64,000 nt of DNA, from NCBI RefSeq assembly GCF_029360725.1, contig NZ_JARKMY010000002.1, forward strand, positions 992,001 to 1,056,000. Reading direction: 5' to 3'. The notes under the pieces are model-generated. The model was not told the origin of the DNA, made no database searches, and worked only from the letters and a program-made list of their open reading frames with translations. The stretch comes from Chryseolinea sp. H1M3-3 (lineage in GTDB: Bacteria; Bacteroidota; Bacteroidia; Cytophagales; Cyclobacteriaceae). The translations under genes and the position numbers were made by a program. Shown piece after piece: positions 44,663-53,012 of this stretch; the stretch's first letter is position 1; each line of letters starts with the position of its first letter.

Positions 44663-46294
44663 TTACCAAAAAGAAGTGTAAAGGCCGGTCAATACGCCCA
44701 ATATCAGAATTGATCCTGCAATAAATTCCGGAGACAAGCGCAATCGACGTAAATCAACTTCGATGCGACTGCTATTATTTTCTGATTTACGATCGAGAAG
44801 ACTCATACCGACCATAATTACAATGATCATAACGAAAACAATGGTCATTCTATCTAGGAACGGATAATCGGGGAAAGCTCCATTTGTCCATTGCGGTAAA
44901 AATTTTAATATAGTAGACGCAGGTATCGTAAATAAGGCGCCAGTTAACGCGGCCGCGGACGTTGTTCTTTTCCAGAATAATCCCAGCAGGAAAATAGCTA
45001 ATACACCAGGCGCGATAAAGCCTACATACTCCTGGATAAACTGATAGGCCTGGTCGAGTGAGCGTAGGAGGGGCGTAACAAAGCCAGCGATGGTTAAGGC
45101 AACAACCACGGTCCATTTCCCAACATAGACGATCTGATCATCACTTGCCGATTTATTAAGAAACTTTTTATAGATATCGAGTGAAAATATGGTTGAGATG
45201 CTGTTGGCCTTTCCTGCAAGAGAAGCCACAACGGCTGCGGTCAGCGCAGCAAAAGCAACACCCTTCATGCCTACAGGCAGCAGATTCATCAGTGTGGGAT
45301 AGGCATGGTCCGGCTTCAATACACCTGCTTCATTGGTCATTTCTTGTTGGAAAAATCCATCCTGGTGCAAAACAAACATGGCAATACCGGGAAGGACGGC
45401 GATAATCGGAATTAATAATTTGAGGAATGCTGCAAAAAGAATCCCATTCCGGGCAGTTTTCAAGTCTGCACCCAGCGCTCGCTGCGTAATGTATTGATTA
45501 CATCCCCAATAACTCAGATTATTGATCCACATCCCTCCAATCAAAACCGACAATCCAGGCAGGTCCTTATAATAAGGATGATCGTCTTCAAAGATCATGT
45601 GGAAATGCGAATCGGCTTTCTCCTGCAGAATAGAAAGTCCCGCAAAGATATCGCCTGGGCTACCGGCTTTTTCAGCAACCAAATTAAGTGCAAGATAAGT
45701 AGTGGCGAGTCCTCCCATCAATAAAACCGAAACCTGAATCACATCGGTGTATCCAATGACTTTCATTCCACCCAACGTAACGACAATAGAAAAAAGAATT
45801 AATCCAATCACACAAACGGAAAAGCTGATGTTGGATATTGACGTAATGGCTATAGCACCCAGGTAAATAATAGACGTCAGATTCACAAAAACATAAACCA
45901 ATATCCAAAATACGGCCATGACCGTACTCACTGTGTCATTATAACGCCTCGCTAAAAACTGAGGCATGGTGTAAATCTTGTTTTTGAGATATATCGGAAT
46001 AAAGAAGATAGCAACAATAATCAATGTCGCTGCTGACATCCACTCATAGGTAGAAATTGCCAGTCCGAGCGCAAAGCCTGATCCGGACATTCCGATGAAA
46101 TGCTCTGCAGATATATTGGATGCAATCAATGATGCGCCGATGGCCCACCATGTTAGTGACCCTTCAGCGAGAAAAAAGTCCCGTGTGGTGCTGGATGACT
46201 TGCTTTTCTTTCTATAAACATAATAGCCATACGAAGACACGATAATGAAATAGATAAAAAAAACAACGTAGTCTATAAGGGATAGCTGGTTCAT
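44663..46294 (-). CDS. Sodium/solute symporter (SGLT-like SSS family)
   Basis: A 543-residue inner-membrane transporter with about 14 hydrophobic helices. The N-terminus (SLIDYVVFFIYFIIVSSYGYYVYRKK), the segment RDFFLAEGSLTWWAIGASLIASNISAEHFIGMSGSGFALGLA and the sugar-site region MWINNLSYWGCNQYITQRALGA place it with SGLT-type sodium/sugar symporters, the family that also includes the sodium/myo-inositol carriers. It lies 54 bases after the myo-inositol oxygenase gene in the same orientation, which makes inositol its likeliest cargo. That specificity is an inference from context. Confidence 0.92.
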   Translation of the reverse strand: MNQLSLIDYVVFFIYFIIVSSYGYYVYRKKSKSSSTTRDFFLAEGSLTWWAIGASLIASNISAEHFIGMSGSGFALGLAISTYEWMSAATLIIVAIFFIPIYLKNKIYTMPQFLARRYNDTVSTVMAVFWILVYVFVNLTSIIYLGAIAITSISNISFSVCVIGLILFSIVVTLGGMKVIGYTDVIQVSVLLMGGLATTYLALNLVAEKAGSPGDIFAGLSILQEKADSHFHMIFEDDHPYYKDLPGLSVLIGGMWINNLSYWGCNQYITQRALGADLKTARNGILFAAFLKLLIPIIAVLPGIAMFVLHQDGFFQQEMTNEAGVLKPDHAYPTLMNLLPVGMKGVAFAALTAAVVASLAGKANSISTIFSLDIYKKFLNKSASDDQIVYVGKWTVVVALTIAGFVTPLLRSLDQAYQFIQEYVGFIAPGVLAIFLLGLFWKRTTSAAALTGALFTIPASTILKFLPQWTNGAFPDYPFLDRMTIVFVMIIVIMVGMSLLDRKSENNSSRIEVDLRRLRLSPEFIAGSILILGVLTGLYTSFW

Positions 46295-46348
46295 TTACGT
46301 TGTATGGATCTTTTTCAGGCCTTCAGCTAAGCGCTTATAATCGAACAA

Positions 46349-47215
46349 TTAAAATTTTAATGTAGATGGAAGATATTTAGCAACCAGATCTTCATAGTAT
46401 GGCCTTAACACTTTCCAATCGGGCGGAGTAGGATTTTTTGAATACAAATCATAAGGATTAAAAAGTTTTACCCATTTAAACATTTCACGGTCATGATCAT
46501 CCATTAAATGATCATATGCATGCTCGCGATGTTGCGCATAAAAAGAGTGGTAACGTAGCATGTACAGGCCGGACTCTGGCAAATAATCTTTCATCATGTG
46601 GTAGACATATTCATCGTGTCCCCAGGACATGTGGACATTTCTCAAGCCGCAATTTGGCGAATAGATCCCGTATTTGGAATTATAATCCTTATTGGTATAG
46701 TCAGGATTTGCCTGGAAAAATTCCGGATATACGATCTTATCAGAATAAGCACAACCCACAGGGAAGGTATCACCCACTACGGCCCATTGTGGCTCACCTA
46801 ATAAGCAGAGTACCTTTCCCATATCGTGAATCAATCCCACGAGTACCATCCAATCGGGATGTCCATCCCGGCGAATCGCCTCGGAAGTTTGCAATAAATG
46901 CTGCAACTGATCGAGGTTCGTATCCGGGTCCGAATCGTCAACTAATTCATTTAAGTACTCGAAAGCTTTCCATATAGGCATTTCTTTTTTGTTGAATGCG
47001 AGAAAGTCTTTCTCTTTTTCGATTACGAAGTCGTATGTTTGATACGTATGGTTAAGTCTGTAAAATTCTTTCACTGTGTCGCGTTGCGGAGTATCGTAAT
47101 TGCGATATTCTGCAGTCGATTTTCCATTGGCAATGGATTCGGGATCAGGATATCTTTTTAACAAATCTTCTTCCCACTCATCTAAATTTCCCAATGGATT
47201 TTTTTCAGGATTCAT
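46349..47215 (-). CDS. Myo-inositol oxygenase (MIOX family)
   Basis: A 288-residue enzyme that opens the ring of myo-inositol with O2 to give D-glucuronate, using a mixed-valence di-iron centre. All six metal ligands of the eukaryotic enzyme can be matched: H119 (RDGHPDW), H130 and D131 (LIHDMGK), H200 (MSWGHDEY), H223 (LRYHSFY) and D256 (FNPYDLYS). The N-terminal pattern TVKEFYRLNHTYQTYDFV and GEPQWAVVGDTFPVGC are also family signatures. The length is typical. It is the first gene of an operon with the SSS symporter, divergent from the LacI gene and sharing its operator region. MIOX is uncommon in bacteria compared with the Iol dehydrogenase route. Confidence 0.96.
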   Translation of the reverse strand: MNPEKNPLGNLDEWEEDLLKRYPDPESIANGKSTAEYRNYDTPQRDTVKEFYRLNHTYQTYDFVIEKEKDFLAFNKKEMPIWKAFEYLNELVDDSDPDTNLDQLQHLLQTSEAIRRDGHPDWMVLVGLIHDMGKVLCLLGEPQWAVVGDTFPVGCAYSDKIVYPEFFQANPDYTNKDYNSKYGIYSPNCGLRNVHMSWGHDEYVYHMMKDYLPESGLYMLRYHSFYAQHREHAYDHLMDDHDREMFKWVKLFNPYDLYSKNPTPPDWKVLRPYYEDLVAKYLPSTLKF

Positions 47216-47318
47216 AAATTCGAATTTTATTTTTCAAAATCTTATTTCACATCTCTGCAGAATATTTCGAACTTGGTAAATAAAAACAACACCATCAATG
47301 TTTAGTGGCAGCTTATTT

Positions 47319-47334
47319 ACGAAACCGTTTTCGT
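47319..47334. promoter_or_regulatory. LacI-type operator between the inositol oxygenase operon and its LacI regulator
   Basis: ACGAAACCGTTTTCGT lies 39 bases before the LacI ATG and 103 bases before the myo-inositol oxygenase ATG on the other strand. The same 16 bases plus the TATTT before them recur at 17052-17067 upstream of the SusC gene. The position in a short divergent promoter supports autoregulation and joint control. Confidence 0.88.
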
Positions 47335-47373
47335 GTGATGTGTGTGTAACAGCTTTTATTTTTAAATAACGCA

Positions 47374-48381
47374 ATGAATATTACAATAAAAAAGATTGCG
47401 GAGGATTTGCAATTGGCAGTTTCAACAGTTTCTAAAGCTTTACGTGATAGTCATGAAATCAGCGCAGCTACAAAAGCCAGGGTTTTTGCGTACGCGGCAG
47501 AAATAGATTATATGCCCAACCCCTATGCCAGCAGTTTGAAAAGGGGAAGAAGCGGGAACATTGCGGTGGTATTGCCGGAAGTGGCTGATAGCTTTTTTTC
47601 TGCTGCGATCAATGGCATTGAAGAGGTTGCACAAGCTCAAGGCTATCATGTCATGGTGTATTTGACGCATGAAAATGTAAAAACCGAACAAGCTATTGTC
47701 CGGGATTTTTGGAATGGAAGAGTAGACGGTGTATTGATATCAATAACATCCGACGCAAAAGATTATAATCATCTCTCAGAGCTAGCCACACGGAACGTAC
47801 CACTTGTTTTCTTTGATCGAATTTGTGAAGACTTAAATACGACCAGTGTTGTTACAAATGATCAGGAATGTGGATATAATGCTGCCCGCCACCTCATTCA
47901 TCGCGGTTGTAAAAAAATTGCTTTTCTTGCTTTGTTTGATGACCTGTCAATAGTACGAAAAAGATTGAACGGGTTCCAACAAGCGCTGAGAGAGTATAAT
48001 TTCGATTTGCAGCAAAATCCAATTCTCTATCTCACCAATGATGAGCGTTTCAATAAGGAGCAGATCAGAAATATTCTGGAAAGCAAAGATCGACCCGATG
48101 GTATCGTTGGCTCCGTGGAAAAAGTAGTCATGCAGACGTACGATGTATGCAGGGAAATCCGTTTGTCGATACCCAATGATATAAGGATTATCGGATTTTC
48201 GCACTTGCAGATTGCGCATCTTTTGAATCCATCCCTTACAACCATTACACAACCTGCATTTGAAATGGGAAAGATGGCTGCTTCGATTCTTATTAAGAGT
48301 CTAACGAAGAAAAGTTCTATGATCAGGAAGGAACAAATTATGATCCCGTCTGTACTCATTGAGCGCGATTCCACGAAATGA
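47374..48381 (+). CDS. LacI-family regulator, probable regulator of the inositol oxygenase locus
   Basis: A 335-residue regulator. The helix-turn-helix reads TIKKIAEDLQLAVSTVSKAL, the hinge IDYMPNPYASSLKRGRSGNI, and the sensor domain continues with AVVLPEVADSFFSAAINGIEEVAQAQGY. It is complete at both ends. The operator at 47319 lies in its divergent promoter with the inositol oxygenase/symporter operon, and an identical operator stands before SusC-SusD-PLC. That makes this protein the best candidate for controlling both loci. The inducer is unknown; inositol or an inositol phosphate is the obvious hypothesis. Confidence 0.93.
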   Translation: MNITIKKIAEDLQLAVSTVSKALRDSHEISAATKARVFAYAAEIDYMPNPYASSLKRGRSGNIAVVLPEVADSFFSAAINGIEEVAQAQGYHVMVYLTHENVKTEQAIVRDFWNGRVDGVLISITSDAKDYNHLSELATRNVPLVFFDRICEDLNTTSVVTNDQECGYNAARHLIHRGCKKIAFLALFDDLSIVRKRLNGFQQALREYNFDLQQNPILYLTNDERFNKEQIRNILESKDRPDGIVGSVEKVVMQTYDVCREIRLSIPNDIRIIGFSHLQIAHLLNPSLTTITQPAFEMGKMAASILIKSLTKKSSMIRKEQIMIPSVLIERDSTK

Positions 48382-48825
48382 CCACCCGGCATTTTCGATT
48401 AACGAGCATCCCCGTTACCAATGTCGTCTGTACTTAAGATGCGCGGGGAAGATCTGCGAAACAATTCGCTACCAGAGCATAATTTTTTTCTTTTTTTGTC
48501 CGGCAGCCGGACTTCTTGTTTTCTTTTTCAGAATTAAATTATTAGGCATAAAAATCAACCAAACGTATGAAGCGATGGGTTGAATTTTTGTTGATACCTT
48601 CCCCGTAAAGAAACCGACACACATGAACCCACGATGAAAGATTTGAGAATAAATCATTTTGAAAGATACTGACGCAGTCACCAACGGATGATTTATTAAA
48701 AAAGATTTTGTACAATTCGGCTTTAGAAAGTTAGTCCATCATCGTTTTCAATATCTTGACTGAACGTTGAAGTTATAGACTAAACAAAGTAACAAAAGGT
48801 AAAATCGTATACACTATTTAAATCG
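48382..48825. other. Intergenic region between LacI and GH29 genes
   Basis: 444 bases holding the intrinsic terminator of the LacI gene (see next entry) and the leader of the fucosidase gene. I see no copy of the operators found elsewhere in the window. Confidence 0.5.
48498..48535 (+). terminator. Intrinsic terminator after the LacI gene
   Basis: GTCCGGCAGCCGGAC (48498-48512) folds into a 5-7 bp GC-rich stem followed by a T-rich run (TTCTTGTTTTCTTTTTC). It is also preceded by a T-rich run, so a bidirectional role is unlikely to be needed, as the next gene reads the same way. Confidence 0.75.
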
Positions 48826-50319
48826 ATGGAACACATACATAAAGTAGAAGTCTTAAAAATACATCTAAGGATTCTTGGTGCTATAAAATTTTTGGTGCTG
48901 TGTTTTTTAATTCTTTCATGTTCGAAAAAAAAGGAAGTGATTGCCCCGGCTGCTTTACTGCCTGTTCCTAGCACAGCTCAATTAGAATGGCACGAAATGG
49001 AAATGAATGCATTTATTCATTTTACCATCAATACGTTTACAGATAAAGAATGGGGATATGGCGATGAAAGCCCGTCGCTCTTTAATCCATCACAATTAAA
49101 CGTTGATCAATGGGTGACGACGTTGAAAGCGGCTGGCTTTAAAGGTATCATTCTTACCACGAAACATCACGACGGTTTCTGCCTCTGGCCGAGCCAGTTT
49201 ACTGAACACTCAATAAAGAAAAGTCCGTACAAGGAAGGCAAAGGTGATATTGTTCGCGAAGTTTCTGAAGCCTGTAAAAAGCACAATTTAAAATTCGGAA
49301 TCTATGTATCCCCATGGGACAGAAACCGTTCTGATTATGGCACGCCGCCTTATGTTAATTACTACAGAAATCAATTGAAAGAATTGTTTACCGCATATGG
49401 GCCTGTGTTTGAAATGTGGTTCGATGGAGCAAATGGTGGTGATGGATATTACGGCGGTGCGAAAGAGAAAAGGAGAATCAATGGAGCGAGCTACTATGAT
49501 TGGCCAGCCACGTTGCAAATGGTTAGGGAGTTGGAACCCGATGTAATTTTCTTTAGCGATGCTGGTCCTGGAGTTCGTTGGGTCGGTAATGAGAGAGGAA
49601 TCGCTGGTGAAACAAATTGGAATTCGATTACACCGGATACCCTATTCGCAGGAAAGGCCGGCATAGAGAAGCTGCTTGAGACTGGCCACGAAAAGGGAAC
49701 GCATTGGATACCTGCCGAGGTGGATGTATCTATCCGACCTGGTTGGTTCTATCATGCTAAAGAAGATACTTTGGTTAAATCCGCGGAAAAACTATTTGAC
49801 ATTTATTTAACCTCTGTCGGACGTGGTTCTACTTTGCTGCTAAATGTCCCACCAGACAAACGGGGACTATTCCATGAGAATGATGTAAAAGTTCTTAAGG
49901 CGTGGCGTGCGCTGCTCGACCAGGAATTCAAGACCAACCTCGCTAAAAATGCAAAGGTGGAAGCAACCTCGTATCGTGACGAAAATGTTGTTTTTTCACC
50001 CTTAAATATTTCTGATGAAAATAAGGAAACGTATTGGACCACAGATGATGATGTTACAACGGCTAGCCTGGAGTTAGAACTTGAGGATGCCGCGACAGTC
50101 AAATATGTAGAGCTTCAGGAGTATATTAAGTTGGGTCAACGCGTACAGGCGTTTACTGTGGAAGTTTGGAAAAACAATGCGTGGACTAAAGTTGCTGATG
50201 CTACTACCATTGGATATAAAAGAATATTAAAATTTGATCCGGTTAACACAGAAAAAGTAAAAATCAATATTACAGCATCGAAAGCTTGCCCGGTGATTTC
50301 AAGTGTTAAGGTTTATTGA
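48826..50319 (+). CDS. GH29 alpha-L-fucosidase lipoprotein with F5/8 type C-like domain
   Basis: A 497-residue retaining fucosidase. The signal ends with lipobox LILSC near residue 32. The TIM barrel shows MNAFIHFTINTFTDKEWGYG, IILTTKHHDGFCLWPSQFTEHSI with the substrate-binding histidines, FGIYVSPWDRN, and the nucleophile aspartate D200 in FEMWFDGANGG. The C-terminal about 130 residues resemble a discoidin/F5-8C module (NLAKNAKVEATSYRDENVVFSPLNI). It would release terminal fucose on the cell surface or in the periplasm. The DUF6958 gene and the sialidase-like gene follow. Confidence 0.94.
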   Translation: MEHIHKVEVLKIHLRILGAIKFLVLCFLILSCSKKKEVIAPAALLPVPSTAQLEWHEMEMNAFIHFTINTFTDKEWGYGDESPSLFNPSQLNVDQWVTTLKAAGFKGIILTTKHHDGFCLWPSQFTEHSIKKSPYKEGKGDIVREVSEACKKHNLKFGIYVSPWDRNRSDYGTPPYVNYYRNQLKELFTAYGPVFEMWFDGANGGDGYYGGAKEKRRINGASYYDWPATLQMVRELEPDVIFFSDAGPGVRWVGNERGIAGETNWNSITPDTLFAGKAGIEKLLETGHEKGTHWIPAEVDVSIRPGWFYHAKEDTLVKSAEKLFDIYLTSVGRGSTLLLNVPPDKRGLFHENDVKVLKAWRALLDQEFKTNLAKNAKVEATSYRDENVVFSPLNISDENKETYWTTDDDVTTASLELELEDAATVKYVELQEYIKLGQRVQAFTVEVWKNNAWTKVADATTIGYKRILKFDPVNTEKVKINITASKACPVISSVKVY

Positions 50320-50350
50320 GCGGTTGAGATGTGTTGCGGAAATTGAAACG

Positions 50351-50689
50351 ATGGTAATGAACTCGCCTATGAAAACGATATTGTTGGTTGATGCACTCGG
50401 AAAGCGGACTTTGTCTCTTTCCACGCCTGTATATGAGTCCATTAAAGAATTTATACTTAACGTCGTGAAGGAAAAAGGAGAAATTCTATTTACAGAACTA
50501 TTGGACCTGGCCGAACAAAATAAAACGCTTTTATATGAAGGTGATATGAGTTGGTGTTTTTTAGTCGTGAAGCGCGATTTAGAAGCTCGGGGAATTATCA
50601 AGGTTAAAGTAGGTCTGGGACCTCACCGGGAGCAGTTGCTCAGCCTGAATAAAAAAAAGCGGACGGCTGCCAGATCCAGTTATTTTTAA
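50351..50689 (+). CDS. DUF6958-like small protein
   Basis: From the ATG at 50351 the product is about 112 residues (another ATG is two codons later). It contains KRTLSLSTPVYESIKEFILNVVKEKGEILFTELLDLAEQN and SWCFLVVKRDLEARGIIKV, a helical pattern like small winged-helix proteins of the DUF6958 group. The frame is open upstream into the end of the fucosidase gene, but that extension is not needed. The function is unknown. It sits between fucosidase and sialidase-like genes without obvious relation to them. Confidence 0.7.
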   Translation: MVMNSPMKTILLVDALGKRTLSLSTPVYESIKEFILNVVKEKGEILFTELLDLAEQNKTLLYEGDMSWCFLVVKRDLEARGIIKVKVGLGPHREQLLSLNKKKRTAARSSYF

Positions 50690-50717
50690 AAAGAAATTTA
50701 ATATTTATAAATGTCTA

Positions 50718-51833
50718 ATGTCAAAAACCCTGGTAATGGATAAAGCTGTACAATCATCACGAATATATGTTTTTCTATATATGGCAATCCTTATGGCGGC
50801 AACTAGCTGCAAAAAGGAGATGACCGCTGATCAAAAGCAAACCAAATTAACGAAGGATAGCCTTATGGTTATTTCAAGCGGATTTGTCTTTGATACTGCT
50901 CAAACATTTCAGCAGTGCCACGCTTCATCAGTCGTTCGGACGGATGACGGTAATTTTCTTGTTGCGTGGTTCGGAGGGACACACGAGAAACATGATGACG
51001 TCGGCATCTGGTTATCTAAGGGCAGGCCCGGGGCGTGGACTAACCCCGTGGAGATTGCAAAAATACGTGAAGACGCTCATTGGAATCCCGTACTTTTTCC
51101 ATCTCCAGACGGAAAAATCATCCTGTACTTCAAAGTAGGTAAGACTATTGACAATTGGGAAACATGGTACAAAGTTTCCGCCGATAATGGCGATACATGG
51201 AGTGAAGCTGTCGAACTTGTAACAGGAGATAAAGGTGGCAGGGGCCCGGTGCGAAACAAACCCATCATTCTTTCCGACGGTACGTGGTTAGCGCCGGCAT
51301 CGAATGAAAAGAAGGGCGTGTGGAATGCATTTGTTGACCGCAGTGAAGACCAGGGAAAGACGTGGACAGTGTCGTCTTTTTTTGAAGTTAACAGAGATTC
51401 TATTCCAGAGGAGGGAATTATCCAACCGGCATTATGGGAATCTTCGCGAGGAAATGTTCATGCGTTACTTCGAAGTTCGGCAGGTGTTATTTGCCGGACA
51501 GACTCAAAAGACTATGGCAAAACCTGGTCGCCCGTTTACAAAATAAGTTTGCCGAATCCGAATAGCGGCATTGACCTCACTAAACTGGATAACGGCACAT
51601 TGGTACTCGCCTATAACCGCGACGGAAAAAACTGGGGATCCAGGTCACCCATTTCGCTGGCAATCTCCAGCGATAACGGCAAAACATGGCCGACTTCCAT
51701 CGATCTTGAGACCGGAAAAGAAGACGACGAATTTTCGTATCCATCGATCATTCACTTTGGAGACACAGTGGCACTGACTTACACCTGGAAGAGACAACGT
51801 ATTGCATTTTGGATGGTAAGGGTTGTGAATTAG
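50718..51833 (+). CDS. BNR-propeller sialidase-like lipoprotein
   Basis: A 371-residue six-bladed propeller of the BNR/sialidase-like superfamily (the BNR_2 type). The signal ends with AATSC near residue 31. Asp-box-like motifs occur in the blades, e.g. SADNGDTWSEAV, SEDQGKTWTVSS, SKDYGKTWSPVY and SSDNGKTWPTSI. The opening QQCHASSVVRTDDGNFLVAWFGGTHEKHDDVGIW is typical of this group, which contains many members that are not true sialidases. I see no clear arginine triad, so the substrate is unassigned. It lies downstream of the fucosidase gene. Confidence 0.85.
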   Translation: MSKTLVMDKAVQSSRIYVFLYMAILMAATSCKKEMTADQKQTKLTKDSLMVISSGFVFDTAQTFQQCHASSVVRTDDGNFLVAWFGGTHEKHDDVGIWLSKGRPGAWTNPVEIAKIREDAHWNPVLFPSPDGKIILYFKVGKTIDNWETWYKVSADNGDTWSEAVELVTGDKGGRGPVRNKPIILSDGTWLAPASNEKKGVWNAFVDRSEDQGKTWTVSSFFEVNRDSIPEEGIIQPALWESSRGNVHALLRSSAGVICRTDSKDYGKTWSPVYKISLPNPNSGIDLTKLDNGTLVLAYNRDGKNWGSRSPISLAISSDNGKTWPTSIDLETGKEDDEFSYPSIIHFGDTVALTYTWKRQRIAFWMVRVVN

Positions 51834-52112
51834 CATTCATGATTACTACTCGAAAGCAATTGTTTATTGCCTTGCCATTCCTCCGTTGTTAGCAACATTG
51901 GCTCCCCTGTTTAAACGACACCCCTAATCTATGCCCTTACAGCATCAAATAGGTACGTTCTTTTTTATAAATGTGTTCAAAGACATCCTTCAAAGACCCC
52001 ATCGGTTTGCGGAAAATGTGAACTATGTAAATTCATCCCTTTAAAATGCAAATCAATTTTAATTGCCGTGCGTCTTTACACGTACACAGTTCCTCATCTA
52101 AAAACGAACCCT

Positions 52113-52766
52113 ATGGAAAAGGATGTAGCAATTCTAATGGCAGATCTTTCGGGGTACACGGCGATGACAGATGCTCACGGGGGCGCCTCTGCTGCAAAGC
52201 TTGTATCCAAGTACATGGAGCTTGTGAACAAATCCATTTACGGTGACTGCCAGGTGGTTCAGCGTATCGGAGACCAGGTCGTGATGATTTCTGACAATCC
52301 AAGTGACCTGGCGATTACAGCAAAAATGTTGAACGTGTACACGCTGGAGGAGGATTGTTTTCTTTCCATTCATGCTGGTCTTCACTTTGGATCTATTTAT
52401 TGTGAGAATGGAAATCTTTTTGGCTCAACCATAAATGTTGCATCCAGAATCATGAATCTTGCCGGGAGGGCCCAGGTACTTTGTTCTTCAGATTTTGTTG
52501 ATGTTGTTGAAGATACTTCGTTTTCTTTTGCATCGATAGGGGCGTTTAAACTTAAAAACGTCATGCATAATGTCGAGATCTATGAACTCTCTTGTCACAA
52601 CGAATTTAGCCTAAACGTTGATCCTGTCTGTCACATGCAGATAAGAACTGATAGAAAAAATGTGACATACAACTGTGCAGGCGAAACCTACCATTTTTGC
52701 AATGAGCATTGTAGAGAGCTGTTCAAGGCAGACCCGTATGCCTTCATAATGTTTTCAAAAAACTAA
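52113..52766 (+). CDS. Class III nucleotide cyclase domain fused to a YHS domain
   Basis: From the ATG at 52113 the product has 217 residues. The first about 165 form a class III adenylate/guanylate cyclase catalytic domain: ILMADLSGYTAM gives the first metal aspartate, VQRIGDQVVMIS the second (GD), and FGSTINVASRI the transition-state Asn and Arg. The C-terminal about 45 residues are a YHS metal-binding module (VDPVCHMQI, CAGETYHFCNEHCRELFKADPYAF). A purine-specifying lysine is not obvious (arginine in its place), so the nucleotide product is uncertain. The fusion suggests a metal-sensing soluble cyclase. It ends in an intrinsic terminator about 190 bases later. Confidence 0.85.
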   Translation: MEKDVAILMADLSGYTAMTDAHGGASAAKLVSKYMELVNKSIYGDCQVVQRIGDQVVMISDNPSDLAITAKMLNVYTLEEDCFLSIHAGLHFGSIYCENGNLFGSTINVASRIMNLAGRAQVLCSSDFVDVVEDTSFSFASIGAFKLKNVMHNVEIYELSCHNEFSLNVDPVCHMQIRTDRKNVTYNCAGETYHFCNEHCRELFKADPYAFIMFSKN

Positions 52767-52954
52767 CTAGGCGAGCTCCTTTTAAAACTCTAATTCATAA
52801 TGTACAAATGCGTGTTTTGAAGTTTTCTATGCGCAAAAGTTAACATTCATGTCCGGATAGACTTATAATTTTGTTTTGAACAACGAGGAGAAAGCCGACG
52901 GATGTGGTGACCTTTTTCTTCATAATTAGTTTTATAGGTTTGGGTAAATGAGTT

Positions 52955-52995
52955 AGGGCCGGTGGTATGTTGTAACCCCGGCCCTTTACTTTTAT
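52955..52995 (+). terminator. Intrinsic terminator downstream of the cyclase gene
   Basis: AGGGCCGG (52955-52962) pairs with CCGGCCCT (52978-52985) over a 15-base loop, followed by TTACTTTTATT. It stands between the cyclase-YHS gene and the phosphatase gene. Confidence 0.8.
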
Positions 52996-53012
52996 TAATA
53001 TTTTATACTGAC

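Noticed and set aside
44663-46294. Symporter as a fucose carrier serving the GH29 and GH95 fucosidases
   Set aside because: It is in one operon with myo-inositol oxygenase and shares its regulator region, while the fucosidases lie in other units. Fucose carriers in this phylum are usually MFS-type FucP. Not excluded, but less likely than inositol.
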